Source: Takakia lepidozioides (taxonomy: Eukaryota > Streptophyta > Takakiopsida > Takakiales > Takakiaceae). From it: a DNA stretch of 60,000 nucleotides. The position numbers and the translations under genes are program-made. Under the pieces are notes generated by a model, which ran no database searches, had not been told where the DNA came from, and worked only from the letters and a program-made list of their open reading frames with translations. The DNA lies in the NCBI GenBank assembly GCA_030704615.1, contig CM060731.1:61734756-61794755 (forward strand), read 5' to 3'. How positions within the stretch are numbered: the stretch's first letter is position 1; the number at the start of each line of letters is the position of its first letter. Shown one piece after another: positions 12,257-22,440 of this stretch.

Positions 12257-12385
12257 TGTCACAATGAAAGGCAGAATGTTTTTTTTATATTTATTAGCAA
12301 TTTTTCTTTTTCTTTTTTTTTAACTAGCATTTGTTGTCGAGGAGGTGCCAGATTCAAACAACTGCGTCTGATTCAACCTGGCTCT

Positions 12386-12845
12386 AAGTTTTGTGTGGCC
12401 TCGTCGTAATGAGGCTGGTCAGGTGATGGGGCCCACCATCTCATTAATATAGGAACAAACTACCTTCATGCCTTGAGGACTTAGAATTTTTTTTGGCTTA
12501 TGAAATTTACAACTACCTCCATGCAAGTAATTTTAAGATTTTTTACATGAAGGTAGTTGCAAAACCAAGCCGAACTACCTGCGTAAGAATAGTTACAAAC
12601 TACCTCCATGGAGGTAGTTTTAGTCAGCATCAACCACCGCAACTGCGTTCAGGGAATGGAACCCCAAACGTGCATCGCTATATCACCATCGACCTACTAC
12701 CAGACCACAACCCCCAGCTTGCCAACAATTTTCATATACAAGAGAAACAGAGTATTAGGGACGGTTTAAATGTAGTGGGGGCCCGCTGTCAGTCCTTGTC
12801 CCCCTGCACCGTGCGGCCTCATTACGACGAGGCCACACAAAATTC
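12386..12845. mobile_element. MITE copy 2, inverted relative to copy 1
   Basis: The right end is gcctcattacgacgaggcca followed by cacaaaattc. The left end gttttgtgtggcctcgtcgt then aatgaggc is its near-perfect inverse (about 29 bases, one terminal mismatch). The interior includes 'aactacctccatggaggtag' hairpin segments and aligns inverted with 7780-8208. It is 460 bases, so the copies differ by small indels. Confidence 0.78.
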
Positions 12846-12959
12846 AGAGGTATTCAACCCGGCCATCCTGCATGACTCAAAATCTTTACTTACAAACTTA
12901 CAATCAATTGGCATATTGTATCTCTTAGCTCATTGATAAGTCAAGACAATATCTCTTAA

Positions 12960-15691
12960 GGCCCCGGCCGCACTGCCCGATTTAGCCATGGCTAAGTGGA
13001 GTTTAGCCACGGCTATGTTTATTTAGCTATTGCACTAGGTAATTTAGCCGTGGCTAAATCTTAGCCACAACTAAGCCAGACTAAACTACGCTGCCTAATT
13101 GTCCCTATTTTTAACCCTTACCCCCCCCCCCCCCCCCCCCCCCATGTATTAAAGTTAGCCCGCGTGGGCAGAAGGACGAAATTTTCACCTCCCCATGAAG
13201 CAGACGGCTTTAAAAGTTTGTGTATTGAAATCAAAAGTGAGAGATACAAATCGTTCTTGGGTTTTTGACAAAAATTACGGGTTTTTGTGTGGAGGCTGAT
13301 CACTCGTGTGTAGAAGAAGGAAAGCCGTATGTGTTGTTTCTGAGGTGATTTCCTAAAATGCATGAACAGCCCCGCTGGGCTTTTGAGCTGCAATATGGAA
13401 GAACAATAGTACAGTATGGTGGAAGAGACACACACAGAGAGACATACAAACTTGGATAGGTATCAATCAAACAAGTGGACTGTGTGTCAGACTGAGAAAA
13501 GGTCCTTAAAAGATAGGTAAAAATTTTTGAATGAGAAATTGTCTTATTCCAGTTTGTACAGACTCTAGGAATCTCCAAGGATCTGCATGGAGAAGCCTCT
13601 TATTTACTGGACATCCCAGAGAAGAACTAAAAAGAACCTAAATAGACCGTGGAGAAATAGATTCCATACCCCTATATAGGCCAACAGCCTTGGCAGGGTT
13701 GTCATTTCTCCCACTCCCTCTGCATACCCCTGTGCATCAATAAGAACCAATTTTGCCACCTGCAATTGGATTGTGAACCACACAGTTCAATGTGCTCACA
13801 TGCATTAATAGTAACAAATTCTCCGAGCCTGGAGAACAAGGCATAATGATAGATTCACCATGATATTTTTTGTCTTCCCAAGCTGTCGGATCTATATTAG
13901 AACCACCAAAACTCGAAGCCGGCAACCACAATACATGGTAGACCAGTGAAATCCTAATAGAGGTGCCATGGAGCTTATAAAGCTGGAAAAAAGAACACCA
14001 AGGCACTACATCTAATACATGCCCCAGTTGAATCACATGCTCATATTTGTCTCCTCACCCCTTTGCCTGTACTGAAGGAAATGTCAACATACTACCGGAT
14101 ATGGTGTCCTCACTATTGAAAAAAAAACATTTGGAGCACAAACCCTGCCATCTCCATAACATAGTGGATTCACTTTTTGGACAAGTATATACTAGACCTG
14201 TGATATTGCCAGCATGTGCTTAATGACTTGACAGGTTTTTAAGTAGTAGTCTGGCGGTCATGTTGGTAAATCATTTCCAGGATTGCTTGGGGACAATATT
14301 TGTGGCATGACAGCTGCCAAAATCACACCCAAGCACCTCGTTTCTTGGATTAGGTCTAAACTGGAAGAAAATAAAGTAACAATGCACCATCCTAACATCA
14401 AGGATGACAAATATAGAATGCCCCAAACCTGAGAGTCACAACCATGATGTAGGCATCAACAGGAGGAAATATGCAAGTGCCCACCCCATGGGAAACAATC
14501 AGTCTGTCCCCAACCACAGAACATAGAACAAGATGAGATTGATTGAAGCTTCAACTCCAGCATACCTCAAAAATCCCATGAAACTGGTGGGTGGTGTAGT
14601 ACATTGTACAGAAAGAGAGCATGGCTAGGTTGGATTGCACGGACTGAATCCATGTATCTCTGTGATAACCCTACAATTGTTAGCAGCAATGTCTTTGTCA
14701 GAATCCATGTTAATAAGTTTGGCCAATAAAAGATCAAAGAATGGTATGTAGCTGCACCCTCACTTTCAGTACACGATGTGATGTTGTCATGCAGAGGCAA
14801 AAACTAGCTACCCTCCCTTTCCATACCTACTCTATTACATTTAGTCAGGAAAATGATCTAAATTACAATGAAGGCCAATCAAACACATGCAAATGCTAAC
14901 AAGCTTGGACAAATATAGAACATATCACAAATTTGACCCCTTTCTCCCATCAAACAAAATCTTCCGCTAAAACAATAACATCATCAAACACTTGCATACT
15001 TATAAAAAGACGGGAAAACAATTACCATGACTAGAAAATTGTGAAAGGAAATAAGTTTGACGTGATTTTGGAAACAGAATTGGAAATGTAACAAGTACAA
15101 AATCTTCAACACAATTGACATTGAAATCGACTACACATCACTTTTCCTTCACCAACGTTCTGCTCAAGTAATAACTACACGACTGTGGAGGCGCACCTGA
15201 TCCAGCCGTGCAGACAGCTCCTCACATCACAATAAGAACAATCATACGGGTAGAAAATGGGGGGTGGGCACAGCTTTGGGGGCTGCCACAGGTGCACAAC
15301 TTGCTGCCATACCGTTTGCTCTGACGCTCAAGACATAAAAAACTGGAGGAGGCAGCTTATCCCCATGCAACAAGCTCAGACTCCTAGCATGCGCCTCACA
15401 CACCACCACCCTTTGAGCTCTCATGCAACTCCTGCTTCCTTCAATTTCGTCAGTCTATCTTCAACTATCTCCCATACGCTCAATCTTCAGTTATGGCATG
15501 AATGCATACTGTCAGTGGGGAGCGCGGCCGGGCATCAAGGATAGGTTAACGGGCAGCGAGGACGCTAACAATTCTTAACCTTGGCTTACTTTAGCCATTA
15601 TGTGCAGCCGCCCTCTAAGCATGGCTAACTAGCTAATGTTTAGCCAGCCACGACTACTGGTGGCTAGCTGGCCACCAGTGCGGCTGGGGCC
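12960..15691. mobile_element. PIF/Harbinger-like DNA transposon, probably non-autonomous
   Basis: The left end GGCCCCGGCCGCACTG (12960-12975) and right end CAGTGCGGCTGGGGCC (15676-15691) form a 16-bp TIR with one mismatch. They are flanked by TAA on both sides (12957-12959 and 15692-15694), the 3-bp TWA duplication typical of PIF/Harbinger. Both subterminal regions are packed with palindromic ttagcca/tggctaa motifs (12983-13080 and 15575-15665). The interior holds only short broken frames, and I do not see a transposase. A minus-strand stretch near 13740-14540 (VVGDRLIVSHG..., HNPIAGGKIGSY) could be captured host sequence, but I cannot assign it. Confidence 0.75.
13121..13143. repeat. Poly(C) run, 23 bases
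   Basis: An uninterrupted run of 23 C inside the left part of the Harbinger-like element. Exact length is prone to sequencing error. Confidence 0.9.
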
Positions 15692-15699
15692 TAAAGAAG

Positions 15700-16300
15700 A
15701 TAGGCTTGGGGGTACGTATGAAAAGGCTAAAAATGCTAGAGTCTTATAGTTAGAGAATACGTGGTACGAATGCTACAATGTTTAGGGTCCTAGGATATTT
15801 CGCTGATTATATGTACGATCCGTATATGGAGAAATACGTAAAATGGTCAACGTCGGAGTACTTGGTGGACCCCCGGCATGGTTGCCAGCGGCAGGTCCCA
15901 GTACATTTTTTAATTTCGATCCGAGAACTCCCCATCCAACACACAAAATACTTGTTTGCATTTTATGCAATTTGAAAAATGATAGGAGCAACCTTTCTGA
16001 GGGTATATAGTGGACCCTTTATAAATGGTACCTCCATATATGTTATATCTTTTTTATTGTTATATTTGTTCTTGGGGGGTGCACTCTAAATGTCCGTATC
16101 ACGTGCGTTCGCCGCCTGATAAAAAAAACCCCCTATATACGGGTCCTTGGATCATATATACCCCCTCTATACATATATTTTGAAGATTATAAAACCCCCT
16201 TCTGTAGATATATAGAAATTTGTAATTTTTAAAAAGTACCCCCTGTTATATGTATATTTTCTTTTTGAATCATTTAAAAGTCTCAAAGCCTTATTTTTAA
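15700..16300. other. AT-rich spacer with spaced CCCCC-TATATA motif
   Basis: No gene. Near 16128, 16158, 16190 and 16237 a 'acccccT' block is followed by a TATATA/TAGATATAT-like block, giving four loose copies about 30-45 bases apart. Function unknown; it may be the end of an uncharacterised repeat. Confidence 0.4.
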
Positions 16301-16329
16301 CAGGAGGCAAGTTCTTCTCACTGAGGACC

Positions 16330-17145
16330 TTGGAGTGACAGGTAAGTGTAGGGATTGTGCACTATTGGATGAATGTCGTTGGGCATTGTGGCAAGTATGG
16401 CCATGGAGAGGCCCAGTGTTATGATTTTCACCCTGAGTTGCGACGAGGCCAGTTCCAAGGGAACAATGGTGGCCAAGGGCGAGGTGGAGCACCTCAGAGA
16501 TGACGAGGTGGTCAGGCACAAGGTGTAGACGAGGTGGTCAGGCACAATATGGCCAAGGACGTGGAGGTCACGGTGTTGACCAAGGCATGGCCAACCGGCT
16601 TCAGCAGCTAGAGCAAAAGTTTGTTGCCATGGCCACAACTCAAGTGGTTCTAGCTCCAAGACCAGAGGGTCCACCTCTTGTTCCTCCTCAGCAGCGTCAT
16701 CCTAACGGAGGAGACATGACAGACATGGGAGGCATGGGATTTATGTGCATTTTGAAAATAACATTGTGGACTCTTGTGGAATCAGCTGCAACATGGACGA
16801 GGGTCTAACTTTTCATCCCCAATCATCCATAGGGATGAACCTTATAGATATGTGCATGTCTACTTCATCCGCGTCATGTGAAAAGTGTAGGCAATCATGA
16901 TTTTGACCGTTAACGACCGATGGAAGCGTGGGACGATCAAGAATGTTCTGTATGTCCCACAGTTAAAGATTTTTTTTTTTCCATAGGCCAAGCTACTGAC
17001 AAGAATCTTCCAACTACTTATAACAAGAGTACTTGCAAACTGACTGATGCAGTAGGAAACATTGTGATGGAAGGAAGAAGGGACAGAAAGCTTTACAAGC
17101 TTGATATTGAGGTCATAGATCCAAATGATACTCAAGCAAAATAAT
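16330..17145 (+). mobile_element. Ty1/copia retrotransposon remnant (gag end to pre-integrase)
   Basis: In shifting frames, left to right: a decayed CCHC knuckle region (HCGKYGHGEAQCYD near 16383-16430), a Gly/Gln-rich stretch, and a protease-like site (ENNIVDSCGISCNM near 16755-16800, where copia elements have a D-S-G core). Next comes the GAG-pre-integrase segment FSIGQATDKNLPTTYNKS then CKLTDAVGNIVMEG...LYKL (16976-17110). Frameshifts and a T run at 16971-16980 break it. No LTR, RT or integrase core remains. Confidence 0.7.
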
Positions 17146-17695
17146 ATGCCCCACTTTTTAAATGTATTCCATAATTGCATGTAAGAACTGGTTTGATCAT
17201 TTGATCACCAACTTCACGTATTGAGTTGAATTTTCCCAATTAATACATGTCCTCCACAATCTGATTATATGGCAGCTAAATGAATGTCTCCCCCAAGAAT
17301 CAGATTGAAATTCCAAAAATTGAGATAGATTGCTATATATGTGAATCTTGGGGTTAGATAGTTAGATTTTGGCTTCCTTCCCAAATACACCCATGAGATA
17401 ATATTGCTTTCTGATTCCTCTGATAAATACCAGTGTTGGACTGGTATCATAAAAAAAATCATACTAGATTGGTCATGGAATCACAAAGGCCCGTATATCC
17501 CAAGACTGGCATGGTCCTGGTATTGGGGCAAAGGGGCCGGGCAGGTTATAGGAGGGGTATCAATAACCAAATTTTGTGGTTGTATAGCAGTAGGGTATCA
17601 ACACTAACTTTTTTTCCATCTTATATGGGGGGAATATGAATATTGCTCGGGTAGGTATATATACCCAATATATTCAAGAGAATACCCAATAATCT

Positions 17696-17830
17696 GAAAA
17701 AAAAAAAAAAAACAAAAACAAAAAAAACCTTCACACTGGATCACAATTACTACTGAAATTACTATTACTATCAATACTACTATCACTATCATCACTATCA
17801 CTATTACTATCATTATTACTATCACTATTA
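17696..17830. repeat. A-rich run and ATT/ATC-type microsatellite
   Basis: A run of about 15 A near 17697, a second A-rich stretch, then from about 17745 to 17830 an imperfect trinucleotide tract of act/atc/att ('actattactatcattattac'). Confidence 0.85.
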
Positions 17831-17989
17831 AGGTCCCTACACACCTAGTGTTGAGATATTGCTAGATATCGTTGCTAACACCAATTCAGGATGCCATGTA
17901 GGTATTTTGACATATCATAGAATATTTAACATCATCGATGGTAGTCAAAATTAGCACGTCATGTTTGGGCTTCACCCCTTCCCCCATCA

Positions 17990-18520
17990 TTTCATCATAG
18001 GTCTCCAAAAGCCACCATCCCACGTCCCTGTTGTGCATACCCTACAAGCATCGCGTGCCACGACACAACATCTTGTTCAGCCATAGTGTTGAAAACTCCC
18101 TTCGCATATGGTACAATTGCAGCTTTCGCAATGCAACCATGGACCTCTTTGCCCTTTTCCAGGGCTGCCAGGCTTACACACGCATTGCAAATGCACACAA
18201 ACGTGATGTGGTTGGCCTTCACCCCTGCCCACGTCATTTGATCATAGGTCTCCAAAGCCACTATCTGACGTCCCTGCAAGCATCGTGTGCCACGACACCA
18301 CATCTTGTTCAGCCATAGCGTTGAAAACTCCCTTCGCATCCTCAATGCACCCACATTTGGCATACATGTCCACCAGGGTATAGTGTTCAGAATGACATTT
18401 GGTACAATTCCAGCTTTGATGATGTCACCATGGACCTCTTTCCCCTTTTCCAGAACTCCCAGGCTTGCACACGCATTGCAAACACAAACAAATGTGATGT
18501 GGTTGGGCTTCATCCACTAG
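17990..18520 (-). pseudogene. PPR fragment block
   Basis: Minus strand: [40 protein letters not shown], then a frameshift, a second KANHITFVCICNACVSLAAL copy, EVHGCIAKAAIVPYAKGVFN and [20 protein letters not shown]. These are S/L-type PPR motifs with one motif deleted between 'AIVPY' and 'AKGVF'. The frame runs 172 codons at 17995-18513, but motif order is scrambled, so I call it a pseudogene. Confidence 0.75.
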
Positions 18521-19280
18521 AAGCATTCGTGTCATTTACCACTGGGGTAACGACTCATTTTGAGTCGTAAAAGTCAAAAAACCAGGATCGACTGGAAGTT
18601 ACAAACGACTAGTTACAACAGACGTGGAAGTTGGGTCGGACATCCAATGATTGGAGTGGTAAAACACGCAGATGCGCGAACAACTGCTCAACGATTATTG
18701 CGATTAATGTTGAAGAACCACGTGGCGTAACCAGGCGGGCCGCCCGTATGTCTGACCTTTTGGGCTGACTTTGACTTTTCCCTCCGAAATGAGTGGACTG
18801 ACTCACCGGAGCGCGGTGACACATGGACGCGGACGTGGACGACGATGTGGACACCGACGTGGCGGTGCCACGGCGAGCAGCACTGCTGCCACATGGCCAC
18901 GGGCCGGGGGCGCCACGTGGTAGTTGACCACATAACTTGCAGTGCTACATGCCCATTGGCAACTACGACTGCGGAAGTCGGCGCAACCACTGCTTTACTA
19001 CTTTAAATGAAGTGCTCGAAATTACTTGAACAATCACTGATAGTGGTTCATGCTTTGAAGTTTTGGTGTTTGTAATGAGCCGACTAGTACATACGCATGT
19101 AATGCCATACAAGAGAAGTAATCATGTCATTAGAAATGCGAAAACAATGAAAGACATGCCATGAACAAAACAAAATGAAAATGAAATGAAATGAAACAAA
19201 TGGTACTTTATTACATCTGCGGAAAGCTCAAAGAGCTTATGATACAAAATGAAAAAACCAAAGTAAAAAAGTAGCCCAAA
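18521..19280. other. Unassigned spacer, locally GC-rich
   Basis: Between the PPR block and the OSB cluster. At 18800-18975 the DNA is GC-rich with repeated 'gacgtgg' and 'cacatgg' words; at 19160-19200 it is 'aaatg'-repetitive. A 100-codon minus frame (18688-18990) has no recognisable domain. Confidence 0.3.
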
Positions 19281-22200
19281 GCTACTACTGCTCTGGGGAT
19301 TGCCTAAGGGTCAAGGCCTCATGCAGGTAAGCTGCCAAGCAATTGTGATCCTCATAATGCAAGGCTCAGTGACAGATTGAGTCCCACGGAATAGACCATC
19401 TACCCATGCAGGTTTCTTGTAGCTATTGATCCACATGGAATCATAGGTAATCTTGTGCTTGAAATCTGACCTTCTTGGATGAATCAGGACCCACACTCTC
19501 TTTGCTCCTTCAGCTACACATGCCTCTGCACAAATCATCATTCATCCTTGCCTCGCTGCTAGTAGCTGACAATGACAGCCTAGATTTATTCTAGGAAACA
19601 TCCAACTCGGCTTCTTACACTAGTTCCTATGTTGAATGCGTCTGCTAGTCTATGAAATGTAACAGGCATTCACCTTTTTGATCTACCCATGCAGGTTTGT
19701 TGTAGGTATAGAGTCAATCTGGAGCTTGAAGCCTGGCCACGCTCTTGGGTGAATCTGCACCCACACTCTATCCCTGCTCCTTCAACTATCTATACCTCTG
19801 CACAAATCATGCATATATCATTGTCTAGTAGTTGATGATGACAGCCTATATTTGTTCTTACACCCCAACCCTATTTGGAAAAACAGGCTGAAATGTGTTG
19901 AGGAAGGTGCCTTCATTAGCAGCACCTCATTCTATCAATTGTGATGCCGCTACTGTTTCCACTTGCAACAATTGACCATCTACTCCAGCTGATTTCTTTT
20001 CGCTATTGATCCCTCAGCCTGAACCTGAACATGAATCTGGACCTCTATCCCTGGTCCCTCAGCTATCCCTGCCCATGTACAAATCATGAATACATCCCTC
20101 AACCTTGCTGCTAGCAGCTGATAGTGGCGGCGTGAAGTTCTTCCAGAAAACACCCCAACCTAGGACTTAACAGTAGTTCCAATTCTGAATTGCAACTGCT
20201 TCTCTCTGTAGTCGAACAAGCACTCACCTTTTTGTCTCCATTGTCCCCCTACTGAGTGGGGTCAGAAAGTGTTCATCCCAAAGCTTCTCTTCATCTTGTT
20301 ATCTGTTTTTGGGTACTTTCCTGCTGCCACATCAGCAGTAACTTGTCAAAGTCACTCCAAACCACCCCACATCCACCCAACGAGCTAACTTACAGCATTC
20401 AATATGTAAATTCAAGGCTGGGTCTGATGAGAGGGAAAAATAGGCTGAAATAGGTCAAAGAAGAAGGTGCCCTCACCACATTGTCCTCGACCTTGTGTCA
20501 TGACCCATGGAGGATTTGACTGACCATGCACCCAAGAGGACCTCTTGTGTGTGCAAGGTGTGTGCTGCTTCCACAGGGAATTGTAGGCGATCTGGAGCTT
20601 GAAATCCGGCCCTCTTGGATGAATCTGGACCCACACTGCTCCCTGCTCCTTCAGCTATCCATGCCTCTGCACAAATCATGCATACATTCTTGCCTTGATG
20701 CTAGCAGCTGTCAATAACACTCTAGAATTATTCCAGCAAACACCCCAACCCTACTTATCACACTAGTTCCTATGCTGAGTTGCGTCTATTTCCAACAGGC
20801 ATTCACCTTTTTGCCTGGATTGTTCCACCATTGACTGGGGTCGGAACCGTATTCATTCCAGAGCTTCTCCACATCTCTATTATCTGTTTTTCGATACTTT
20901 CCTGTTGACCACATTGGCAGTAACATGTCAAAATCACTCCAACACCACCATAGATCCACCAACGAGCTAACTTGTAGAATTCAACATGAAAATTTAGGGA
21001 CGACTCTGATAGCAGGGGAAAACAGGGTGAAATATGTTGAAGAAGCTACCTGCATTAGCAATGGGCCTTGTTCTATCAATTGTGTTGTTGCCATTGCTGT
21101 TTCCAGTTAACCATCTACCCACTTGTAGCCATTGTGCTATTGAAGAAGGTGCCCCCCCTTCCCCATCATTTGATCACAGGTCTCCAAAGCCTCCATACCA
21201 TGTCCCTGCTGTGCATACCCTGCAAGCATCGCGTTCCATGACACCACATTTGGTTCAGCCGTAGTGTTGAAAACTCCCTTCGCATCCTTAATGCACCCAC
21301 ATTTGGCATAGACGTCCACCAGGGGAGTGTTCAAGATGACATCTGGTACAATTACAGCTTTGACGATGTCACCATCGACCTCTTTCCTCTTTTCCAGAGG
21401 TCCCAGGCTTGCACACGCATTGCAAACATGCGGAAGCGTGATGTGGTTGGGCTTCACCCCTTTGCGCAACATTTGCTCATAGGTCGCCAAAGCATTCCTA
21501 CCACACCCATGTTTGGTAAATCCTGCAACATTATATTCCACATGATCAAAGATCGCTGAGGCATTTTGTAGAAATGTTGGCGAGCATCCATGATGCTCCC
21601 GCACTTAACATACATGTTGACAAGGGTGTTGAGTAGAAAAAACATTTGGCATGAATCCACTTTGGATAATGTGAGTGTGCACCTGATTCCAACTTCCAGA
21701 CCTAGAGCCTTCGTCACTCTGCCTGCCTCACAAAGCATCTTCACATGTCCCGCAGAAAAGGCATTGTGGACTCCGTCTCTTGATCCTCTTTCAGAAGCTG
21801 CGGTCATGGTTGAGGACGTGCCTGATTTTATCAACTTTGCCACTGCAGCTATTGCCTTTAGTTGACCATCTACCCATTTAGGTTTCTTGTAGCAATTGAT
21901 CCACATGGAATCAAAGGTAATTTGGAGCTTGAAGTCCGGCCCTCTTGGATGAATCTGGACCCACACTTATCCCTTCTCCTTCAGCTATCCATGCCTCTGC
22001 ACAAATCATGCATTCATCTTTGCCCTTGCTGCTAGCAGCTGACAATGACAACCTAGGAAACACCTAATCACACTAGTTCCCATGCTGAATTGCGTCTGCT
22101 ACCCTCTGTCATCTAATAGGCATTCAACTTTTTGCCTCGGTTGTTCCACCATTAACTGGGGTCATTCCACACCTTCTCCTCATCTCTGTTATCTATTCTG

Positions 22201-22440
22201 GATACTTTCCTGCTGCCACATCGGCAGTTACTTGTCATAGTCATTCCAAACCACACCCAACGAGCTAACTTATAGAATTCAATATGCATCTCAGGGCCGA
22301 GTCTGATGAGAGGGCAAAACAGGCTGAAATAAGAGGAAGAAGGTGCCCTCACCACATTGTCCTTGATAATTCAATATGTAAATTCAGGGCCGAGTCTGAT
22401 GAGAGGGAAAAACAGGCTGAAATAGGTCGAAGAAGAAGGT
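19280..22440 (-). repeat. Tandem cluster of OSB-like PDF-motif exons
   Basis: On the minus strand the same order repeats several times: a DEEKLWNEY...WWDNR exon, a GT donor, a short intron ending 'atttgtgcag', a PDF exon (IHPRGPDFKLQITYDSMW then INSYKKPAWVDG), and a linker (AAVAKLIKSGT type). First-half exons are visible near 22125-22190, 20800-20900 (VEKLWNEYGSDPSQWWNN) and 20230-20310. PDF exons are near 21870-22000, 20560-20690, 19690-19800 and 19310-19540 (SDFKHKITYDSMWINSYKKP). DFKHK followed by a W and then PAWV is the signature of plant OSB proteins, which bind organellar single-stranded DNA. Most copies carry stops or frameshifts. PPR segments are interleaved. Confidence 0.6.
21137..21966 (-). 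pseudogene. OSB-PPR chimeric coding segment
   Basis: One uninterrupted minus-strand frame, 21454-21966 (170 codons), begins in an OSB PDF exon (IHPRGPDFKLQITFDSMW, then KKPKWVDGQLKA). It passes a Ser/Thr/Lys linker (AKLIKSGTSSTMTAA) and continues into a PPR N-terminal region (FLLNTLVNMYVKCGSIMD, QRSLIMWNIMLQ). A second frame, 21137-21604, carries on with PPR motifs (KPNHITLPHVCNACASLG, PLVDVYAKCGCIKDAKGV, EPNVVSWNAMLAGYAQQG), so a frameshift lies in the overlap. Likely a decayed copy of a chimeric gene. Whether an intact member exists elsewhere cannot be seen here. Confidence 0.5.

Noticed and set aside
13121-13143. Assembly gap marker
   Set aside because: The poly(C) run is real sequence as given, inside the DNA transposon; only its exact length is doubtful.
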